Of a stretch of 7,480 nt of DNA, positions 3,906-7,480 are shown piece by piece. The DNA comes from Chloroflexi bacterium RBG_16_51_16. Lineage in GTDB: Bacteria; Chloroflexota; Anaerolineae; Anaerolineales; Villigracilaceae. Within the stretch, counting starts at the first letter, position 1. Each line of letters begins with the position of its first letter. The notes beneath the pieces were generated by a model, which worked only from the letters and a program-made list of their open reading frames with translations, had not been told where the DNA came from and did not search any database. Position numbers and translations under genes: made by a program. The DNA is taken from positions 2,287 through 9,766 of the forward strand of contig MGNL01000077.1 of assembly GCA_001796785.1 (NCBI GenBank), read 5' to 3'.

Positions 3906-4823
3906 TTACGAAGTCAGGAACACCAATAAAGGGGTCAAGGTTAGCGGGCTGAGGATCGTGCTGATAAATATGATCGCGGTCACGAGCGGGGGTTCCAGAT
4001 TATATTCGGTAGCCAGAATGGTGGTCATCACGGCGGGAGGCATTGAGGCCTGGATAACATTCGCCTGGCGGGATTCGCCTTGCAAACCAAGCAGGCTTGC
4101 TAATAACAATCCAACCACTGGTCCTGCCAGCAATTTAAGGCTGGCACCCAGGCTCAGGGCGCGCATATTATGCGACCACTCGACGCGGGTCAGCTCCAAT
4201 CCGAGCAGGACAAGCAGGAGGGGAATGGTCCCATCTGCAGCCAAACTCACCGTGCGAGCCAGCGGCAGGGGAAGTTCAATATTGAGCGCGTTCACGATAA
4301 CAGCCAGGATGACCGCATAACCAGTGGGCACCTTGAACAAACCAAGGAGTGCGGTCTTGAAGTCCATATGACCGAGAGAGGCAATAAAAACACCGACGGT
4401 ATTAAAGAACAACCAGGTGGTCACAAAAAAGATCGTGGCGAAGGCGAGTGCATTATCTCCCAGCGCAAACTTAACCAGCGGCAAGCCGTAATTGCCCGTG
4501 TTTCCGAATGTGGTTGTCAGAATGAGAGCCAGGAGCATTGGTCTTTCCAGCTTGAACAACCTGCCCATGAGAAATGCGAGTGAACCCATGGTCACCAGCA
4601 CCAGGCAGGTAAAACCGACCGTGCTCAGCGCCTGATCGAGCCGCAGGCTGGAGGTGACCAGCAGGTTGAAGACGAGGACAGGGCTGAAGAAATTAAAAGC
4701 CACCCGTCCGATCGAGCGGGTATCGATGGGGATGAGCTTGCCAATTAAAAAACCCGACCCGCTTATGAGCAGGACGGGCAGCAGGTTATTGGTGAAGGTT
4801 GCGAGGAGAGCAGGCAGGGTCAT
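3906..4823 (-). CDS. AEC-family membrane permease (auxin efflux carrier-like)
   Basis: A 305-residue inner-membrane protein with about ten hydrophobic segments in two halves (near 12-30, 40-60, 66-88, 96-115, 125-148, 165-183, 195-212, 223-245, 255-272 and 280-303). This is the architecture of the AEC/PF03547 family (PIN-like, MleP-like). Family-type motifs are the glycine- and asparagine-rich FGNTGNYGLPL at 106-116, PLLLVLLGLEL at 201-211, and MPPAVMTTILATEY at 261-274. Bacterial members export or take up organic anions such as malate. The substrate cannot be told from the sequence. The gene starts 18 bases after the HEAT-repeat gene, and its ATG lacks a visible ribosome site, so translation may depend on coupling. 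Confidence 0.9.
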   Translation of the reverse strand: MTLPALLATFTNNLLPVLLISGSGFLIGKLIPIDTRSIGRVAFNFFSPVLVFNLLVTSSLRLDQALSTVGFTCLVLVTMGSLAFLMGRLFKLERPMLLALILTTTFGNTGNYGLPLVKFALGDNALAFATIFFVTTWLFFNTVGVFIASLGHMDFKTALLGLFKVPTGYAVILAVIVNALNIELPLPLARTVSLAADGTIPLLLVLLGLELTRVEWSHNMRALSLGASLKLLAGPVVGLLLASLLGLQGESRQANVIQASMPPAVMTTILATEYNLEPPLVTAIIFISTILSPLTLTPLLVFLTS

Positions 4824-4841
4824 AATGATGGTTGGGAAAAT

Positions 4842-5849
4842 TTATGAGGATCGGTTTTCTTTTTCTTCCTCATCGTCCGCCTCGGGATCATAGGCCATCA
4901 AGTCAAATTGGTTCAACTCATCCGTGAAGGTCAGGTTATCCAGCGCATCCTCGATAAAATCGATCTGATCGGGGTCGGTGGCCCGGTCAAGCATGGCCTG
5001 CAGATAGACGCGCGCATCCTCGCCGCCGATCTCAGAGAGCGACCAAACCGCGGACGAGATGACCTGTTCGTCATCTTCGTCCTCGAGCAGGCGGATCAGG
5101 ATCGGACCCGCATCGTCCAGGTTGAGCTGACCGGCGGCTTCCACCGCGGCCCGGCGGATGCGCGGGTTCTCGTTCAAGAGCATTCCGAGGACGTCATCCT
5201 CCCAGCGTTCGTCGCTGGAGCGTCCCATGGCGACGAGGGCGCTCTTGATCCAGTCCGGATCCTGGCGGTGGAAAGCCGAGGCGATCAAGGCTTCCAATTC
5301 GGGCCGGGAAGAATACCCAAGAGCTTCGATGGCGCTCCGTTGTAATTCAGCCGGTTCGCTGTTTGAGGCGACCGAAAGCAACGCCTGTTCTGTGAGACGC
5401 TGCTTGTCCTGGGGCAACTCTTCTAATTCACCTAACATCACAAATTCACCAAGCAAAGCGGTAGCTTCGGTTCGAGGCTTGATTTCCGGGTCCTTCTGCA
5501 TGATATTGATCAAAATGGGAATGAGCTTTGGGTCATCCGATTCAGACAACAGGCGGAGGGCACCGGCCCGAACAACGGCGTCGGGGTCGCTCAATAAAGA
5601 ACGGCCAAGCGCGTCGAAAGATACCAGGGTGTCCGAGTCGAGCAGGTCGAGCAGGGAGGCGAGAAACAGTTTCTTGCGTTTGAGTGGCACATCAGGCCAG
5701 GTCCCTAGAAAGGCTTTGAGGGACGCAGGGTCGAGATCCGAGAACCGCTGCAAGAGGGGACGCGGGAGGTCCTTGTCTTCTTCGCGAAATGAGTCCAGGA
5801 TGGATTGAAACGGAGTGCGTAATTGCTTGTCGGGATCTACTTTACGCAT
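4842..5849 (-). CDS. HEAT-repeat protein, function unknown
   Basis: A 335-residue soluble protein with no signal peptide or membrane segment. From about residue 80 to 290 it is built of paired-helix HEAT/PBS-lyase-like repeats. The clearest are 83-115 (SDPDAVVRAGALRLL), 155-190, 218-254 (NENPRIRRAAVEAAGQL) and 254-287 (DDEQVISSAVWSLSEIG). The last 15 or so residues are strongly acidic (EADDEEEKE) and probably disordered. Such proteins are binding scaffolds; no catalytic motif is seen. The gene starts nine bases after rseP, behind only a weak AGAAG, and precedes the AEC permease by 18 bases. I infer a tightly linked operon, and possibly a function tied to the protease. I do not recognise a named family. 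Confidence 0.85.
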   Translation of the reverse strand: MRKVDPDKQLRTPFQSILDSFREEDKDLPRPLLQRFSDLDPASLKAFLGTWPDVPLKRKKLFLASLLDLLDSDTLVSFDALGRSLLSDPDAVVRAGALRLLSESDDPKLIPILINIMQKDPEIKPRTEATALLGEFVMLGELEELPQDKQRLTEQALLSVASNSEPAELQRSAIEALGYSSRPELEALIASAFHRQDPDWIKSALVAMGRSSDERWEDDVLGMLLNENPRIRRAAVEAAGQLNLDDAGPILIRLLEDEDDEQVISSAVWSLSEIGGEDARVYLQAMLDRATDPDQIDFIEDALDNLTFTDELNQFDLMAYDPEADDEEEKENRSS

Positions 5850-5858
5850 GACGATCTT

Positions 5859-6962
5859 CTATGGGAACGGAATTTTAGCCGGGTTGATGAAATCCATTAG
5901 GTTTACGAAGAGCAGCAGGGCGATCAACACCAACATGGCAAGACCGTTGACGACATTTTCGAGTTGCGGGGGAATCCGGCGGCGGATGAGAATCTCTGGC
6001 AGGGTGAACAAGATGCGACCGCCGTCGAGTGCAGGGATGGGAAGAAGATTCATGACGCCCAGTGTCACGGAAAGGATGCCGATCAGGTTGAGAGTCCAGT
6101 TGGAGGGACGCGGCGGTAGGGCAGCACCAGCAGCTCCCTGACGGGACTGAACATCCTCCTGGACCGCTACATTGAACATGTCAAAGATGCCCTTGAAGCC
6201 GACCACGCGGGCGTCCTCCGGGGCGATCACGCCGCCGATCAATGCAACAGGCAGATATAGGATGGCGGCGGCCTGCAAACCGGTGATGGTCAACGCGCCT
6301 ATGGCGACTTCGCTAAAAGTAGCTGGCCGCGTGGCAGGCTGCAAACCGATGCCGAGCGCACCTTCCTGTTCGGGGCGGCTGGAGAGGGGTGTGGCGGTCA
6401 GGGTCAGGTGTTCACCGAGGCGCTCAACCTCGATCAGAAGAGGAGAATCCAGGCTGGCCTGGATGCTGGCGATCGCTTGATCGACATCCGTGACGCGGAC
6501 ACCATCGATAGCGGTGATCGTATCCCCGGATTTGAAACCTGCCTGTTCGGCAGGCGAGCCCGGAGAAACATCGGCGACGCGGATCGGTCCGGATGCGGGC
6601 ATGCCTGTCATAGCGATCAGGATGGCAAACACCAGGACGGCGGTTAGAAGGTTCATCAATGGACCCGAGAAAAGTACGACGAGCCGTTTCCAGGGATTGG
6701 CAGCCGCCAGCCCGCCTTCGATGCTGGGATCATTTTCGCCTTTCGGTCGGACGAAACCTCCCAATGGCAGGGCGTGAATGGTGAACTCGGTGCCTTTCCA
6801 GGTGAAGAGGGTAGCCAGGCGATAGGAAGGCAGACCAAACCCGAATTCCTCGACCTCGATCTTGAAGAAGCGAGCGGCCAGGAAGTGGCCAAACTCATGG
6901 ACGAAGATCATACCGCCCAGGACCAGGATAAATATTATCAGAGTTAAAAAGCCGGATGGCAT
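5859..6962 (-). CDS. rseP: RseP/RIP-type site-2 intramembrane zinc metalloprotease
   Basis: A 367-residue S2P/M50 family protease that cuts substrates within the membrane, typically anti-sigma factors or signal peptide remnants. The first segment carries HEFGH at 22-26 (zinc ligands H22, H26, catalytic E23). FSGPLMNLL at 98-106 is the conserved FxGPxxN region and leads into a second segment to about 119. A single PDZ domain spans about 126-195 (SPAEQAGFKSGDTITAIDG). The third zinc ligand D313 is in NLLPIPALDGG (305-315), followed by a C-terminal segment at 338-357. The length agrees with single-PDZ members rather than the double-PDZ E. coli protein. AAAGGG (6972-6977) lies nine bases before the ATG. 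It heads the run with the HEAT protein and permease. Confidence 0.95.
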   Translation of the reverse strand: MPSGFLTLIIFILVLGGMIFVHEFGHFLAARFFKIEVEEFGFGLPSYRLATLFTWKGTEFTIHALPLGGFVRPKGENDPSIEGGLAAANPWKRLVVLFSGPLMNLLTAVLVFAILIAMTGMPASGPIRVADVSPGSPAEQAGFKSGDTITAIDGVRVTDVDQAIASIQASLDSPLLIEVERLGEHLTLTATPLSSRPEQEGALGIGLQPATRPATFSEVAIGALTITGLQAAAILYLPVALIGGVIAPEDARVVGFKGIFDMFNVAVQEDVQSRQGAAGAALPPRPSNWTLNLIGILSVTLGVMNLLPIPALDGGRILFTLPEILIRRRIPPQLENVVNGLAMLVLIALLLFVNLMDFINPAKIPFP

Positions 6963-7293
6963 CGTTCACAACCCTTTCGTGCGAATACTTTCACAAGAAA
7001 ATTTCACGGATAAAAAGATTTCAATGTCACCAGAGCATAAAAAGGACGTCGTGTGTTTCATTAACATTACCAGAAACATCATTTTTGTGCTGGAGGGTGA
7101 TCCAGTGGGCTGGTTCAAAACCCGATTTGTGCAATCCTTGACAAATAACCCATAAACACAGAAAAGCAATTATATCCGGATTTATTTTTTGGACATTTCA
7201 GGAGATTTCAAGGGTTTATAGATTATGTCGTTTGCAACTCGTGTTCATGCAAACGAAAAATTCCAACCCTGCTATTCTAGAATCGACAGTTCA
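6963..7293. other. 331-base intergenic region upstream of rseP, no gene seen
   Basis: This is the gap between the decarboxylase stop and the rseP start, both on the minus strand. It is A+T-richer than the flanking genes. Reading frames across it lack ribosome sites and family resemblance. On the minus strand a perfect TATAAT stands at 7169-7174 without a recognisable -35, and would give a long leader for rseP of about 200 bases. An inverted repeat lies at 7228-7256 and a 10-base palindrome ATTCTAGAAT at 7274-7283. Confidence 0.6.
7228..7256. repeat. 9-bp inverted repeat downstream of the decarboxylase gene
   Basis: TCGTTTGCA (7228-7236) and TGCAAACGA (7248-7256) are perfect complements with an 11-base spacer. 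No T-run follows on the minus strand, so a simple terminator for the decarboxylase gene is not well supported. An operator for a dimeric regulator of rseP, or an mRNA 3' end hairpin, are both possible. Confidence 0.5.
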
Positions 7294-7480
7294 CTATTTC
7301 TTCGGGCCAGCCCGACGAGTTGTGCGCGGCATGGCTGACTCTACCAGGGCAGCCGGTCCGCCGACTTTTGCCTGGAGGACCTGCTGAACACCGGTTATAT
7401 CTTGCAATCTTTTTACTACTTCTTGAGCATGAGGGGCAGGACAGATAACATGCACATTCGGACCAGCATCCACTGTGTAG
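7294..7480 (-). CDS. Mevalonate-type decarboxylase, C-terminal 61 residues (runs off the right edge)
   Basis: The minus strand reads 61 codons to a TAG at 7294-7296. The segment begins YTVDAGPNVHVICP, matching the conserved strand of diphosphomevalonate decarboxylases (GHMP kinase superfamily), where the DAGPN motif lies near the C-terminus. These enzymes make isopentenyl diphosphate from mevalonate 5-diphosphate. Some Chloroflexota instead use a close homologue that decarboxylates mevalonate 5-phosphate, feeding isopentenyl phosphate kinase. The fragment cannot tell the two apart, so no symbol is given. The last residues (MPRTTRRAGPKK) form a basic tail. The reading frame is open to the window edge. 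Confidence 0.75.
   Translation of the reverse strand, partial: YTVDAGPNVHVICPAPHAQEVVKRLQDITGVQQVLQAKVGGPAALVESAMPRTTRRAGPKK

Noticed and set aside
5158..5808. 216-codon plus-strand reading frame
   Set aside because: It is a shadow of the HEAT-repeat gene, with serine- and arginine-rich out-of-frame composition and no ribosome site.
7138..7166. Plus-strand promoter from TTGACA at 7138-7143
   Set aside because: No -10 box is found at 16-18 bases and no plus-strand gene follows.
6966..7169. 67-codon minus-strand reading frame before rseP
   Set aside because: It has a TTG start with no ribosome site and no recognisable domain, and its composition is that of intergenic DNA.

Overview
The window looks like an ordinary chromosomal stretch of a bacterium from the Chloroflexota, probably an Anaerolineae-type lineage. 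This is an inference. It rests on a mevalonate-pathway decarboxylase tail next to a bacterial site-2 protease, a WCAPC thioredoxin, a T-box-controlled leuS, short heptamer repeats and a roughly balanced base composition. No marker gene in the window proves the taxonomy.

Left end (1-540): the first 70 codons of leucyl-tRNA synthetase (minus strand) sit behind a textbook T-box leader. Its parts are an extended -10 promoter, Stem I with a CTC (Leu) specifier, a T-box core and a terminator hairpin with a U-tract. Positions 546-983 hold a minus-strand tRNA unit: a strong promoter, two 66-bp tRNA-like repeats, tRNA-Ala(CGC), a heptamer repeat and tRNA-Ala(GGC), closed by a 13-bp hairpin.

Centre (1093-3540): thioredoxin (plus) and SurE nucleotidase (minus) converge on a perfect palindrome. 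The surE start lies only 19 bases after tRNA-Arg(GCG). Upstream of that tRNA is a second truncated tRNA-like element with its own consensus-like promoter. radC (plus) follows, divergent from the tRNA region, and converges on an acylphosphatase gene with a palindromic terminator between them.

Right half (3538-7480): a minus-strand run reads mevalonate-type decarboxylase (C-terminus only), a 331-base gap, rseP-like site-2 protease, a HEAT-repeat protein, an AEC-family permease and acylphosphatase. rseP, the HEAT gene and the permease are separated by only 9 and 18 bases and probably form an operon.

The most unusual signal is the set of three truncated tRNA-like elements at 806-937 and 2492-2540. 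Each keeps the 5' half of the neighbouring real tRNA (acceptor 5' strand and D-arm). Each carries the same replacement hairpin, TGGCGCT-NNN-AGCGCCA, exactly where the anticodon arm should be, followed by a variable-loop-like AGGYC, and then lacks a T-arm and acceptor 3' strand. The same module appears on an Ala backbone (twice, triloop CAA) and on an Arg backbone (once, triloop TTC), always between a good promoter and the intact tRNA.
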